Below are positions 51,101 to 63,800 of a stretch of 64,000 bases of DNA, piece by piece. Made by a program: the position numbers and the translations under genes. The notes under the pieces were generated by a model that saw only the letters and a list, made by a program, of their open reading frames with translations, was not told the DNA's origin and did not search any database. Numbering within the stretch: the stretch's first letter is position 1; each line of letters starts with the position of its first letter. Source of the stretch: Lichenostomus cassidix (lineage: Eukaryota; Chordata; Aves; Passeriformes; Meliphagidae); contig CM039192.1 of the NCBI GenBank assembly GCA_008360975.2, positions 9,330,194 through 9,394,193 of the forward strand. The letters run 5' to 3'.

Positions 51101-51262
51101 AGTAATACTATTGCTATGTTGTCTATGACTGTGAAAACAGATTTAAGGAATATACAGAATGTTTATTTGAAATGTAACCCCCTGCTTAAGGCTGATGCCT
51201 CTCTGGTTACAAAATATAACAGTAAAAGAACAATGTCAAGGCTATAAGGAAAAAATACTCAC
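48132..51262 (-). other. SLC6A2: SLC6A2 intron within TM8
   Basis: 3131 bases, donor GTGAGT, acceptor GCTCAG. AT-rich, no repeat family recognised. Confidence 0.85.
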
Positions 51263-51375
51263 AGAACTGTCGATGCCAAGAGTAAGGAGCATGATGAAGA
51301 ACACCACAGCCCAAAATGTAGATCCTGAAAGAGTTGAAATTGCCTCTGGGTATAGGATGAAAACTAAACCAGCTC
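51263..51375 (-). CDS. SLC6A2: SLC6A2 exon encoding EL4b and first half of TM8 with the Na2 site
   Basis: 113 bases: GA completing Gly, then [20 protein letters not shown] and [17 protein letters not shown]. Acceptor ATTTCAG, donor GTGAGT. Asp and Ser of GIDSS are human Asp418 and Ser419, which coordinate Na+ and line the substrate site. Against human NET (FFVMLLALGLDSS) there are three changes, V410I, A414T and L417I, and all three give the human DAT residues ([12 protein letters not shown]). Confidence 0.97.
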
Positions 51376-52115
51376 CTGAAATAGAAAGGGAGGAAAAAAG
51401 GTGTCACAAATGATGTTTCTTATCTTCACAAAAATGTTCATTTTAATAAGATAAATTATGACTAAGTTGACTTGTACTTCAGTCCTTGTCACACTCTGAG
51501 TATTTATTAAAACAAAGTTTGCATTATACCAAATTATATCTAAAATACTTTAATTATTTACTCATGATAGTTTGGTATTAAAAAATCCCTATCTCATTCT
51601 TTCCACTTCAAATAGACTTTTATGGGATTTGCAATCTTACTAGTGATTTGTCAGCTATGTAGTGGAGAAGGAATTATGTAGATGTGGACTCCACTGTTTG
51701 GCAAGAGAACTCTTGGATGTGATGAGAGGTACAGAGCTGAGACCATGGGTGTTCCCAGAGAAAGGACTATAGAGCTGAGCCACCAAAACCAGTCACCTGT
51801 GCCACTGAACAGCAATACTTTTGTAAGGTTGGTATTTATAATCCAGTGGTAAATATCTGTTTGTTGAATGGGCAAAAGCTGTGGGGAGAGGATGTTGGGG
51901 AACCTCAATTCAGTAGAGATGAGGTGAATCAATACCATTTAGAGTTCACATCTCTACCAGGCATTCAAACACAGAGTTCTAGCTCCAAGTAAGTTAATTC
52001 AGTTCACTTCCAAGAGATTTTCACACATTCACACTTGTTGGAAACAAACATCAACATATTTGCAAAGAAATGATGGACAAAAAGGAGCAAAATTAATATA
52101 AAATTAACTTCCTAC
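51376..52115 (-). other. SLC6A2: SLC6A2 intron between TM7/EL4 and TM8 exons
   Basis: 740 bases, donor GTAGGA, acceptor ATTTCAG. Nothing else recognised. Confidence 0.85.
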
Positions 52116-52240
52116 CTTCAGTAGCTACATCCTCAATTTTAACTTTGTGCTCATGAGCCATGTAGCCCAATATGGAGAAAATTGCAAATCCAGAGATGAA
52201 GCTTGTGACACAGTTAATGGTGCTAGTCAGCAAAGCATCC
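52116..52240 (-). CDS. SLC6A2: SLC6A2 exon encoding TM7 and EL4a
   Basis: 125 bases: G completing Arg, [41 protein letters not shown] and the first base of Gly. Acceptor GCTTAG, donor [23 protein letters not shown] is diagnostic for NET (DAT has GYMAQKHSVPIGDVAKDG). The Asn of STINC, in TM7, corresponds to the conserved Na1/Cl region. Confidence 0.97.
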
Positions 52241-52951
52241 CTAAGCATGGAGAGAAGAACAGGCCAGTGAGAAAAAACTTTAAGAACTAGACGGGAATTG
52301 TCTTTAACACTTAACTTTCCCCCTCCCCCATCCTTCAGTTCACAATGCATTTATAATACATCTACTTTCTGAATCTATATTTCATGGGAAAAGTGATGCT
52401 TGTTTTCATTCCAAAATGGAATGTTAACAAAAACATCTAAATGTTGGAATTTCTCAGAAGGCGCAGAGTGATTCTGGGTGAATTTCCACGGTGGTGATTC
52501 AGCAAAACACTTACAAACTGACTTGATTTAAAGTGCATTCCTAAAATGGAGTGCAATATAAAATATCAGAAATGTAATCCCAAAGCACAGAAACCCTTCT
52601 GGAAGCTGGAATCTTTCTGCTTTTAGTTCCTGGACCAATGAGATTTCATCCTGTGCTCACTGTTGCGCTTAATGGTACTTTTGAAAGGCAAACATCAGCA
52701 CAGTTTACACAGCTGTCTAAAGTCCAAACCTAATCCTGTTCTGCTTTGCAGTGCAGCAGATATCTTGGCAAGTTCCTGTTACTAAAATTTCGGTAAGGAA
52801 GACAGTGTTTCAAGATTTGGGTTGGTTACTATGTCTACACTCACCATCATTAATATATGATGGAAGATAAAAAAACAGCTTAATACTTATTTCAGGTGGT
52901 CAGAGTAAAATAGCAAAATTCTGCAGCAGTAATGGAAGAAGAGGCTCTTAC
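52241..52951 (-). other. SLC6A2: SLC6A2 intron after the TM6 exon
   Basis: 711 bases, donor GTAAGA, acceptor GCTTAG. Nothing else recognised. Confidence 0.85.
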
Positions 52952-53055
52952 CTGTAGCAGTTGTTGTCAAACTTATTGTAACTGGCAAATGCAATTAAAA
53001 CTCCAAACCCAGCTCCTAAGGAGTAAAATATCTGAGTAGCTGCATCAATCCATAC
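52952..53055 (-). CDS. SLC6A2: SLC6A2 exon encoding TM6
   Basis: 104 bases: [34 protein letters not shown] and the first two bases of Arg. Acceptor TCTGCAG, donor GTAAGA. TM6 contains the unwound segment (SLGAGFG) that forms the central substrate, Na1 and chloride sites. Human NET has QIFFSLGAGFG; here the second Phe (317) is Tyr, codon TAC. The rest of the exon is identical to human as I recall it. Confidence 0.97.
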
Positions 53056-56000
53056 CTGCAGAATGACACCAACATTGCCAGTGTCAGTTCAGTCCACAAG
53101 GATACGCAGCAGAAAAGCAAGACAACTGGGTTTTGGAAAACAATTGGCATTCATGCTAATGGGACTGTGTCACCTGGAGCATGGCCCTGGTCTGGGATGG
53201 CTTAGCCTGAGGTGGTGAGGCTGGAGCAGTGGGCAGCTCCTCAGTGCACACACACTGCTGCCCTGGTGGGCTGTGCAGCTGCACATGCACTTCTGAGATT
53301 TTAGCCAGTGCTGAAAGGATTGCAGGGTTTTTCTCCTGGTTGACAGAAGTACACTTCCAATAGTTCTTGTTCAAAGTTAGTTTGGAATGTAAAACCAGAA
53401 AACTAAAAATATTTAATGGGTCAAGAGTTATAGGACATTTTCTTTCCCATAAGAGACCCTCCTCTGTGTGACTATTAGTGCACTTCATACGATGCGTTCT
53501 TGATTCAGGAGCTGAAGCATGACTGATGTGCTGTGAACAGAACCATGCAGGTTATCTCTCAGCTTTCTCACTCACTTGGAGAAAGAGTTATTTCTGTGAT
53601 AGTCATTAAATTTCAGTTTAGATGCAGCTTGATAGTTTTAAGGACTGTCCACTAGGGAAAATATGCTTTTAAAGCTATAACATTTTCTAAAGTGTCCCTC
53701 CATACCATACATCCATTCAAGATTGGTAGACAGCAGCCAGGAACAATGCCACAGTCCTGGTTCCCTGAACCAGAAACCTGAAAATAGCCTATCTTGGTTA
53801 AGAAGGGTTTCCCCTTTTCTGTTAAGTTACACAGAGATATTTAAACAAATATCTTCATCAGAGGTAGTAAAGTCAGTGGTGTGAATGATACTCAACATTT
53901 CTCAAAATGAGATCTGCAGTGTTTGATTAAATCTGCCAAGAACTGTGAAAATCTGTGAAACAACTATGAAAAGCACTGGTTTTCATCATTCATCCATCTC
54001 TACAAAATTAGATCTAACGTATCTATTCAGCAGTGAATCTAATGTATCTGTTAGCAGATCTAAGCAGCTTATGAACCGTATCTGCATGGGGATTTTAGTA
54101 CTAAACTTTCATATGTGGCCTAGTGGAAAGGAAGAGGGTGTCTTATTCCATGCTGACATGATAAAAGAAAGCACTTAGACTGCTGATCACTTTTTTTCTC
54201 TACATAGATGATAGATGCTTTCAACTGCTGCCTGCTGGAAACTGTGAACCACTTATGGTACTCTGGGTTTCTAGAAAAACTTAATTTTATGTGGAGAGTT
54301 GATTACTTGAAAGATAATATGAAAAGCACTCTGTGAAGTGTTTATTCAAACCAGTGGATAGGAGGATATGATTTTCTCAAATTGTAGTTCATACGGTGTT
54401 CTTAGGTATCATGGATTTCTTTCAATGAATAACAAAACAATCCTGATGACCTTAATTCCTTGCTCATTCCTTATATATACCAGTATCTCAATATTCTATT
54501 TTCACACAAAGATTGAGACCAAATAGGGTTGAACTCTCTGAAAAGCATTTATGTGGATAAGAATACAGAAAGAGGGATGCAAAGCCTCTTATATTTGTTC
54601 TTGTTCTTAAAAATATTCAGATAACTTTTGTTGTTAACAACATTCCTGCAAATTTTTAACATCAGCTTCATTTAAACTCTAACTAGATCTGCATACTGCC
54701 ACCATAAGACACTTGTTTTTAGTGGTTCTGTGTCTCTTTTGTATCTTGCCAGTGCAGTTGTACTCACCCTTTCTCACTATTCAAGCACCCTAAAGCATGT
54801 GCTTAAGTCCTGTTGACTCAAGTAAGAGATTAGCATTTGCCAAAGATTTTAAGCACATGCTGAAGTATCTGTTGAGTAAGAACCTCATAGCATCTGATTA
54901 GGAAACAAATCAAGAAGATCAAGGTGAAGGCAAAGAAGAGCAGAAATCAGAAATTCCTTTACAACTAAGATTAAATACAAAACATTCCCTTTGTTCTAAC
55001 CAAGCAGGGTGTAAGACAGCAGGGCTCATTCTGCTGTTCATACTTGTGTTTCTCATTTTCACAGCTTCTGATTGATGCAAAGTCTAATACATTTTATGAT
55101 AGGATGTTGGTTTTATATGTATTAAAAATGAAACAAATAGAAACATTTTCCAGTAGGTAGTCACCAGTCTTTCCAGCTTTCTTCAGGGTTTATACCATTT
55201 TACCTTTTGTGCATATTGAGTGCAGAGCAGTTTGTGGCTCCACCTTGACAGTGGTCAGGGTGCTCTAAAGGCTTTTAGAAGAGCATTGGTAGAGCCCTCT
55301 GTGGGTCATTACTGTTTGTGACTGAGGAGGTTTCTTTGTTAGATTCTTCATTTGGAAGAAACAAAAAAAACATAAATCACATCCAGGGGGGCACTGAGAT
55401 AGAAATGAAGCAGGTTCTATTCTTTGGAGCCTGAGGCCAAAGATTAAACACACAAGGCTATTGCAGCAGCAGGGATCCCAGTCTCCAAGAAGGGAAATGC
55501 TAACATGACAAAGCAGTCAGTGACCCTTCTCAGCATAAGTGATCTTTAGTCTTTTATTATTCTAGAGTAAATTTTGTTGTTGTTGTTGTTGTCTGAAAAA
55601 TTTATTCTTAGAAACAAATAACTTTAGGGTCATCTAAATAGCAGCTGCAGAAATATTAAGCCAAGAAAGAGCAGCAAAGAGAATATCCTTTGAGAAGCAC
55701 AAGGCAGATACGATTATGGAGGCCTGGATCCTGAGCTATTGCAAGCTCCATAGACATCTAGTTTGAACTGTGATGTTTATTTCCAAACAGCACTTAAAAT
55801 ATATAAGAAAAATATAAGCACCTGCTCTGTTCATCTTTGCATCTGTGTATTTATGTGTATGCATAAATGTGAATTACTAGGGTGGATAGTGCCTTGTGAC
55901 AAAGGTGGATGAAAATCCCATATCTGAAGCTTGATTTGACTATTTCAAAATAGACATGGGGTCTGGGTCTCTTTTTGAAGACATGCCCGTTTTCAAATTT

Positions 56001-57032
56001 AGCATTAAAAAGCCAGGTAAGTATTTATTTTTCGTTAAGAATATTAAAAATATGTCTGTATTCTAACACTTGAGGTATTTTTTAATCATTCAGGAAAAAT
56101 CAAGACAGGATTCATAGGAAAGGTACAGTGCAACTATGGACAGACTGCAGACATTTCTGAAAGCTGTAATTTTTCAAGATGATACATTTCCTTCTAGTAA
56201 AATGATGTTGTCTCTTTTCAGATTTATAACCATTTGAATAGCCTTGTGTCCCATCCATAGAGATACTACTGTCTTAAAAATGATTTATGCTACTCTTAGA
56301 ATAGTAGAGGGGTAAAATATCTCTGTAGGTTTTGTTCTTTGTAGGTCTGAAATGCTGCTAATTTCATGTATGAGTGACTATACTTGCTTTACGATGTATG
56401 AAATAAGTCTTAGTTCCAAGTTACTCCACAAATTGGGTTGGTTTGGATATACTTAATGTTGTTAATATTGTTCAATGATACAGTGAAATGTGCATTACTT
56501 TCAGCAGTAAGATAAGGACACCATACTAGTGAAAATCTTATTTGTATGAAGGACTATGGTTTGATTAGGTGAGCTAATCCTGACTTTATATGTTTAGCAA
56601 GGTTTGCATAGGCCAGGATTTTTGTTTACTAGGTTAATATTTAAGCTAACAATTCAGAAAGCAAGATTTTCTTCTTGAGGGAATTCTTAGCCTTTTGAGA
56701 ACTAAATTTTTGCATGACTCCACTTTCCTGTATAAAGGATATTGCAGTTTGCTGGGTCCACATACAAAGCATGGACGATTTTTAAGGGTCTGCCACCCCT
56801 GTAAGTGCCTTCACACAGGTGTTTTGTAATCTGAATTGTTCGGGTTCAGTGTCAGATAGTCCTGTTTTGGAGAGTATTGGAAAGTTAGACTGTCAGAGAC
56901 AGTGGACTAGTGCTTAGGCAGAAGGAGAAGTGTGGCTATTTAATTTCAGAAGTTAGCTGTAATATTTTCAGTTTCAGCAACAAGGCCAACAGGTTTAATA
57001 ATTAGGGAATGAGAACAGAAGAGTACACTTAC
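53056..57032 (-). other. SLC6A2: SLC6A2 intron between TM5 and TM6 exons
   Basis: 3977 bases, donor GTAAGT, acceptor TCTGCAG. Holds a (TTG)6 microsatellite at 55574-55592, diverged tandem copies of an ATCTAAYGTATCT unit near 54010-54060, and a GC-richer stretch at 53160-53290 without a recognised family. Confidence 0.85.
55574..55592 (+). repeat. (TTG)n microsatellite
   Basis: Six uninterrupted TTG units in an SLC6A2 intron, CAA-type on the transcribed strand. Confidence 0.9.
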
Positions 57033-57167
57033 TGTGGCTTCTTTTAATCTTCTGAAATCTATGTGCAGGTATGCATTTATTCCATTGTATGCACCTGGCA
57101 GGGTTATTCCATGTATTAATAAGACAAATAATACAACATAAGGCAAAGTGGCTGTTATCCAAACAAC
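57033..57167 (-). CDS. SLC6A2: SLC6A2 exon encoding TM5 and EL3
   Basis: 135 bases, 45 codons, phase 0; acceptor CTGCAG, donor [51 protein letters not shown]. Human differs mainly in EL3 and the loop (GASNG, FYRLKEAT). Equivalent to residues 262-306. Confidence 0.97.
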
Positions 57168-57944
57168 CTGCAGACAACAGAGATCCCAAGGGTTAATCAG
57201 CTGTTACAGAAGATTTAAGAATATGTAATAAGTACAGCTGGCATTTTCTTGGTTTAGTCCATTCAGTTTGATGGAGAAGCTCTTTTTAGGACATGGGAGA
57301 AAATGCTGTTATGTATCATGAATCTTTTAATATATAAGTTTACAGATATCAGTCAGAGACAGTTTTGACAAACAGACAACATTGTCAGTGTGATTAGACT
57401 GTTGATTAGCTCTTAATCTCTATGTTTACTAAAAATTGCAGTCATTGCCTGATGTTAGGTGATACTTTCATGATGTATCCCAGATGTATCCAACTCTAGA
57501 ATTTCTATTGAGGCATTTTCTGAGGGATGTCAAAGAATAATTTCAAATTACTTTCATCAGATATTTCTCATGACATGGCAGTTTACACAATAATCCCATA
57601 GCCTCTTATACCATTGAAACATTAGTACATTTGGCTAAGAATAGGATGCACATTTAAGACAATTTTGGTTATTTAAAAGTATTTTCTGGATAAAACCACT
57701 AACATTGAATTGAAAATATTACATTAACAACATTTCCAGTTGCAATATCACACAAGCAAAACTTGTAAATAAAATAAAGGATGAACTGTGTATTTCCATT
57801 GTACATATGTGAAAGCCTCTCACATAGTTTGGTCCCTGAAAATCCCTCAGAATCAGTGATTTATCTTCTTGCTTTCTAAAATTAGGAGACTTCTTAAAGT
57901 AGGCAAAGAATGTAGTCGAGAGAGAAGGACAATATTAGCTCTAC
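57168..57944 (-). other. SLC6A2: SLC6A2 intron between TM4 and TM5 exons
   Basis: 777 bases, donor GTAGAG, acceptor CTGCAG. Nothing else recognised. Confidence 0.85.
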
Positions 57945-58083
57945 CTTTCCTGAAGTCTTCACGCCTTTCCACAGACTAAAGAAAAGAATGATTACCACCA
58001 CCAAGAGGCAGAGGGAAAGTTGCCAGCGAGGCAAGCCAAGGTCATGGATCCCACGGCTTTCGTGCAGGTGCAGAACTCCTCGC
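57945..58083 (-). CDS. SLC6A2: SLC6A2 exon encoding end of EL2 and TM4
   Basis: 139 bases: G completing Glu, [46 protein letters not shown]. Acceptor GTGTAG, donor GTAGAG. Human has [46 protein letters not shown]. Equivalent to residues 215-261. This is the most 5' exon in the window; the extracellular glycosylation and disulfide part of EL2 would be on the preceding exon outside it. Confidence 0.97.
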
Positions 58084-58384
58084 CTACACACCAGATACAC
58101 AGAAACAGAGCAAAGTCACTGGGGGAAAAAGGCTTTTGCACTTCTCATGCTGGGGGCAGCAGGAAGGGGTGCTGCACTGCAGCAATAGCTGCCCTGTGGC
58201 ATCCCTGGCAGGCAGTGAAGGGGTTTTGTGAATCCTTGTGTGGTGCTTCTCTCCCTGGGTGGTCTCACAGGCCCATTGCTATCTGTTTACACCACAGTGC
58301 CATCATGACAACTCCCTTTCCTTCACCTGAAGTGTTTGGGGAGTTCGGAAATACCATTGCTTGATTCTTACTTGAGCACTGAGC

Positions 58385-58557
58385 AGATGTCCAGAGGGAC
58401 TGAAGGATCTCTGTCCTTAGAGATCTTAAAACCTGGCCAGTAAAGGCCTCAAGCAGACTGATTTGCTTTTTAAGATAGCCTTGATTTTGGTTAAGGAGTT
58501 GTATTAGATGACCTGGAGAGATGTCTTTCAACTGATATTATTTTGTGATTCTAGATC
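58385..58557 (+). mobile_element. CR1 LINE 3' end fragment
   Basis: CTGTCCTTAGAGATCTTAAAA, CCTGGCCAG, TTGTATTAGATGACCTGGAG, and the terminal TTTTGTGATTCTAGATC correspond to CR1 3' consensus blocks (CTTGGAGATATTCAAAA, GGACTAGATGATCTCCAGAG, ATTCTGTGATTC). It is fairly diverged and opposite in orientation to SLC6A2. Confidence 0.8.
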
Positions 58558-60511
58558 AGCAAACAGTTGACTTCCTGCTTCTGTAGTTTCTCATATTTAA
58601 TAGGAAATGCTGTATTTTTGAACTGTTTCTGTGACTAATTCCTGGTTGGATAAAAGATATTTGTAGGAAGCATCCTCCTAAATTAAGCAGCTGATCTGTT
58701 TCTGTTGTTTTGTGAGGCTAACAACAAGTGAGGCATTAACAGGATAGTGACCATGTGTTTGTGACATGTATTTAAGAATGATCCTATATAGAAAAGATGA
58801 GGTGAGTTTAACTCTTATCATACAACAACACAGCTATTTAACAATATAGCTGTTACCCATGGAAGCAGTAAAACATAGAGGCAGACTTATTGATATTTAA
58901 TCTAAAAACCTATTATCTTTAATTAAATGCAAAAAAAAAGGATAAGTTGCACTCAATTTTTGCTTAGAGTGTGAAAAAAAGCTACTTGAATTTCTGCTAA
59001 AAAGTATAATTAACAGGGAATCCACACATATTAATGGATCCTGGGCAGGAATTCTTGATTCCATCCTAAACTTATCCTCTCGGGCAGTGATAAGTACAGC
59101 CAGGAAAGTGTCTGATTAGAACATCTGGCCAGGATCTTGGGAGGGTTTTGGCAATCTGTGCTATCACAGTTACACTGCGAATGCCATCAGAGCTTGGCAT
59201 TGTAAACCAAGTCCTTTGGAGTATGATGAATCTACTCAGAAAACCAGAATCTGAACTTGCATTCTTTCTGCCCATTTAACATATTATTCTTCTTGCCCTT
59301 TTTTTCCGGATTTGTAAAGAAGCTGCTTCCTTGTGTGCTTGCTTTCCAAGAAGCAGCTAGCAATGTGTCTTACTGTTTGGAACACTTGTCAGAGCTGCCT
59401 TTCAAATGTGGGATTCCCAGGATTTTCAGGAGAATCTCCATGTGAAGACTTCTGCTCTCTTAATCAGAGTAAGAGATCATAAAATAGGAAGAGAAAAATA
59501 CTTTTAGCCAGTCAAAACAGCTGTGTAACAGGGCAGATAAACAAGGAAATCTTTACAGACAGCTGCTGTTTTGAAGCTCTAATTTTCCTACCTTTTCCTT
59601 TTTCAGATTTTTTCTTCTTTGTTTTTGTGACCTCTGAAGATAAGCTATAAAAGCTTTCCAAAAGATGCCCTTTTAGAGGATTGCTGGTAAATAGCTCATG
59701 AATGTTTACCTGCTAGAACTTACATTTCTGTTCCAGCAGCACCAAGTATCAAAGATCTAGTGCTAGAGTGTGATTTAGGTTAAAATGTGCTGACATCTGC
59801 AGGAAAGAAGCAGCGGCCAAAGTGTAAGATAGACTAAGCTTTCTTGACTTAAAGAGTACAGCTCTGTAATGTTCTTGGAAAAACAGTATTTTTTCTGAGA
59901 ACTTTGCAAATTTGAAGAGAACTTTGCATTCATTGTCTTTTTCCAAGTTAGCATACATCAATGATGCTACAGTTATTTCACATCAAGGATTGCTTATTTC
60001 AGGAACAGCAGAGGCTGTTTTAGCCTGTCTATGTTAAGGCAGGTTGTGTGACAAATCCCTGACTGGGTCTTGTAGATTTTACTCAGTTGCTTCCCTTATA
60101 TTGGCTGCAAAGAGGAAAATGGGAAGTAAGAGATACTACAAGATTCTCTGCTCAGGAAGCTCTGAGGTGAAAACACCTGAATTTTCATTCTTTGATATTA
60201 GAGCAGAATAATGCAACATGGCCAACATTCATTCCTGATTTTAGGTTTCCTACACAAGTTCCAGGATTGTCCCACTTCCCTATGCCATGGAGATATGTAC
60301 AACTCATCTGAGGTGCCTCACCCTGGAGTGCTGGGTACAATCCAAGTGGATGCCAGGGGGATGCAGAAAAATCTGGTTTTTTCTCTAGATATTTCAGCTC
60401 CCTCTTGTGTTGGAGAATGGAGCTGTGTAATGGACTGCAAGACAGATTTTGGAAATCACATAATTCACCAGTGGCACCCTAAATGGCACATAAGTTATTA
60501 TTTCTGCTTGA

Positions 60512-60805
60512 TCACAGAATCACAGAATTTACTGAGCTGGAAGGATTGTTGAGTCCAACTGTTACATCTGCACAGAACGTCTCCAAGAGATGTCCACATC
60601 TCCCATGCCTGAGAGCATTGTCCCAACACTTCTTGAGTCACTACAGAGAAATGATCAGTGTCTGCCCCTCCTCTTCCCTTCACAAGGAAGTTGTAACTTC
60701 AATGAGGTCTCCCCTCAGTGTCCTCCTCTCCAGGCTGTGCCCCACTTCAGCACATTCACGGCTCTCCAAACTGGACTTTTTCATAAGAGCTTCATAGAAA
60801 GACCA
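60512..60805 (-). mobile_element. CR1 LINE 3' end fragment, reverse orientation
   Basis: Begins TCACAGAATCACAGAATTT, the reverse complement of the CR1 terminal repeat, then GAGCTGGAAGGATTGTTGAG, TCCAACTG, and further in CAATGAGGTCTCCCCTCAGTG and CTCTCCAGGCTG, all typical CR1 blocks. It runs in the SLC6A2 sense direction and is about 290 bases long, the longest copy here. Confidence 0.88.
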
Positions 60806-63800
60806 GATGTGATTAGCAGAGTATAGGGCTATCCACTCTCATTAGTTCTTGTTGCCTGATTCAGTTTTTATAAGCATTTATAGGCAGAATTGCTTATGCT
60901 GATTTTGAATTGGTGTTTTCTCTTTTGGGAGAAGTTGCTTCACAATTGTTTAATGGGGACAGGTTCCTGCATCTTTGGAGCACACAGCATTGATCACTCC
61001 ATTTGACATGATATTGAACTATGTGGACCCTTTGCCTGGGGTGGCACTTCAGTGAAAACTTGTACCCCAAAGCACAAACCTATTGGTCTATAAAGTGACT
61101 TTTGTTGTATAGGGTGAGGGGTTTTTTCAGGACATTCTTGGTTCACACACTCCTCATAAATTTCATAAATATGATATTCATGTATATGATAAATGTAGAC
61201 TGCCATGACTGAATCTTGGTTTTATTCCTTGTTCTTAGGTAGGTTTTTGCAATTGCTCATAGCTGGGCAGACTTTTGAATTCTGTGAATTTCCTTTACTG
61301 AATCTGGCATGAAAATTTCCCTGTAAAATTTCTCATGAGGAAAGAATGGATTATAGCCCTGAGAAAAAGTACTGTCAGGGGGAAATAGCTGTAGCCCAAC
61401 ATGTTTGTTGACAATTTCACTGTTTTGTCAAAAAAATTGCCAAGATTTGTTCCTACAACAGATTGTGATTTTTTGCAGGCAAGTACCTTGTGAGAAGAAT
61501 AGTGCTTTTGTTCCTCCAAACTGGTATTTTTTTCACTGTCAGCATAAATGAAAACAAGATGGTAACAGACTTTTCCTAGACACAAGAATGGAGAGAACAA
61601 ATATAAAGTATTTGTTCAGATATAAAGCCTGTGTTCAGATAAAGTATTTAAATAGGAGCAATATAGAGTAGATAGGGGAACTTTATTTGCAGTGACGTAC
61701 TTCTGTTCTTCTAGAAAAGGGTTTCTATTGAAGTATTTTAACATGTGTGGAAATGATAAAAGCTTCTTTGGATTTTGTGTATTTAATTCCAAACCACTGA
61801 AGAGGGAAAGAATTAATATGTGTCTTTAAAAAAATGCAGAATTGGCATTTTATTCCTAACTAGATTTCTCTTATGTCTTGCTATTGCTAGCAGAAAGGCA
61901 CCAGTTGTTATTACATTTTAGCTTGGTTTTCTACGTTCACAGTGTACAAATACTTTATGGTTGATTTTAACCATCTCTAATAAAGGATTGTAGAAGTCAT
62001 GCTCCTTGCTGTTTAAGAAGCTGTGCCCATGACATCAGTGGCACCTTGGCCTGAATTAAGCCTCAACAACTGAAACCAGACCCAGTAAAGTGAAACTCTC
62101 TAGAAGGCTTCAGTGTAGAAGCACTTCAACCTTAAGCTCTGCCCAGCTCTTGAGGTTTGAAAACAAAAGCCAGATATGTTTTTCAAAGTTCTCCTGTCAT
62201 TTCCTCGGCATGAAATTTGTAACTTGGGATGATTTCTCCTAAGTCTGAGGCTTAGAGGTTTCTCTGCTTTTCCTCCTGGTCAGATACCGGACAGCTGATA
62301 GGTCTGGCCTAGACTGCAAGTTTTCCCTTTTCTCACTCAATGTAAGTAGTGACAACCAGCGTATTTCTGCTGGATTTGAGGTACCTTTCTTGTAGTATTT
62401 GATGAACTGTCACATCACAGTACTCCCACTTCCTCCTACAGTTTATTCCTGTGCTGGTGGAGATTGAGGCAGTCAGCTCTGGCAGCTACAGGGCTTTAGG
62501 AAGTAATCAACTCTAAATTCATGGTCAGGCCAGCTTAGTGTGAAGGAATCATGTGCCAAAGAGAAGTGTCTGTTTCTTTTCAGGGTAATCACACCAGCTC
62601 TCTGCTTGAGGCCTGTCTTGGAAGTACCTCTTTTCAGTCACTTTTCCAAATGCAAAATAAATGTTTGGTGTTTCTGGTCTCGCTGCTTCCCCCTCAGCCT
62701 GCCCACCAGAGGCCAAAGGTTTGTGTGTGAGTGTTCTGATGGAACTACACCACCTCGAGAACCAAGGTTAAGCTGTATCACTTCCCATTTCCCACCTAGG
62801 CACAAAATATGAAACTTTAGAATCAGAAGATTCAACTCTCCCTTGTTGTAAGAAGACCATGGGCATGGACTAGGTTATTTGATATAAGAAAAGAAACTGT
62901 TTTCTGATTTGGTTTATTAGGTTGGATCTAAATACACTAGGACTTTGTACAAGTTTGGGTTCACACCTGAGCTGTACAGCTGGACCTGATGAGCTCATCC
63001 AAATACTGGATAAGTGAACATAATGCCCCTTGTGATTCCCTGTTTTTACAGCTGGGAAAACAGATGTTGTAGACTGTTTTACTTAAGTGGTTACTCTTCT
63101 CAGTTTTGCAATGTAATCTAGACACTAATAAGTACAAAGCCGAGTGACTTAATTACTGCCCCAAAATTCAGGGATCAAAGTATAATGAAATGTCAAATTC
63201 CCTTTTTATTCTTACCTTCTCTACACTGCACTTTGAATCTACTTCAAGGTGAGGAAAGAACCATATTTCAAGTTTCAGTGTACAGACAATCATTAATTGA
63301 CCTGTTCCCCAGATCAGTGGAACTAAACCAAAACACCATGAATTGATTCTACCACAACCTCACCCACTACAAAGTCAAAATCATTCCCCAAGTGTGGTGT
63401 GATGGAAGAATTTAGACAGAACCATTTTAAATCATAGACAGGCAAAGCAAGATTACAGGAATTGCATGTTACTTTACTAAGGTTTAAGCACAAGAAAATT
63501 AAAGAAACCCTTTTAACAATGCTGTTCAAATAAAAGTTCTGTAAAAATGCAGTTCTTTGCCTTAAAATGCTGAATGAATAATTTCTTCTAGTTCACTTCA
63601 AAATCAGGTTCGTTGACTAAATCCATATATAACCTTTTGCTATGAATGATCTGTCTTTGCATTTGTGCTGTGAACATATAATAGGTTGTAAGGGCAGTGG
63701 ATCTCACAGCTGTCATTATTTGCCATTTTAGTGAGCTCCTTTGAACTCAACCCCCCATCTTGTTTTCAGAGCACTGAGTTTAGTTTACCCAAACCCCTGC

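Noticed and set aside
58020..58364. 114-codon plus-strand frame
   Set aside because: It is antisense to the SLC6A2 TM4 exon in its first part and continues into intron; no independent support.
60211..60826. Overlapping plus-strand frames of 78-113 codons
   Set aside because: Mostly lie in a reverse-oriented CR1 fragment (60512-60805).
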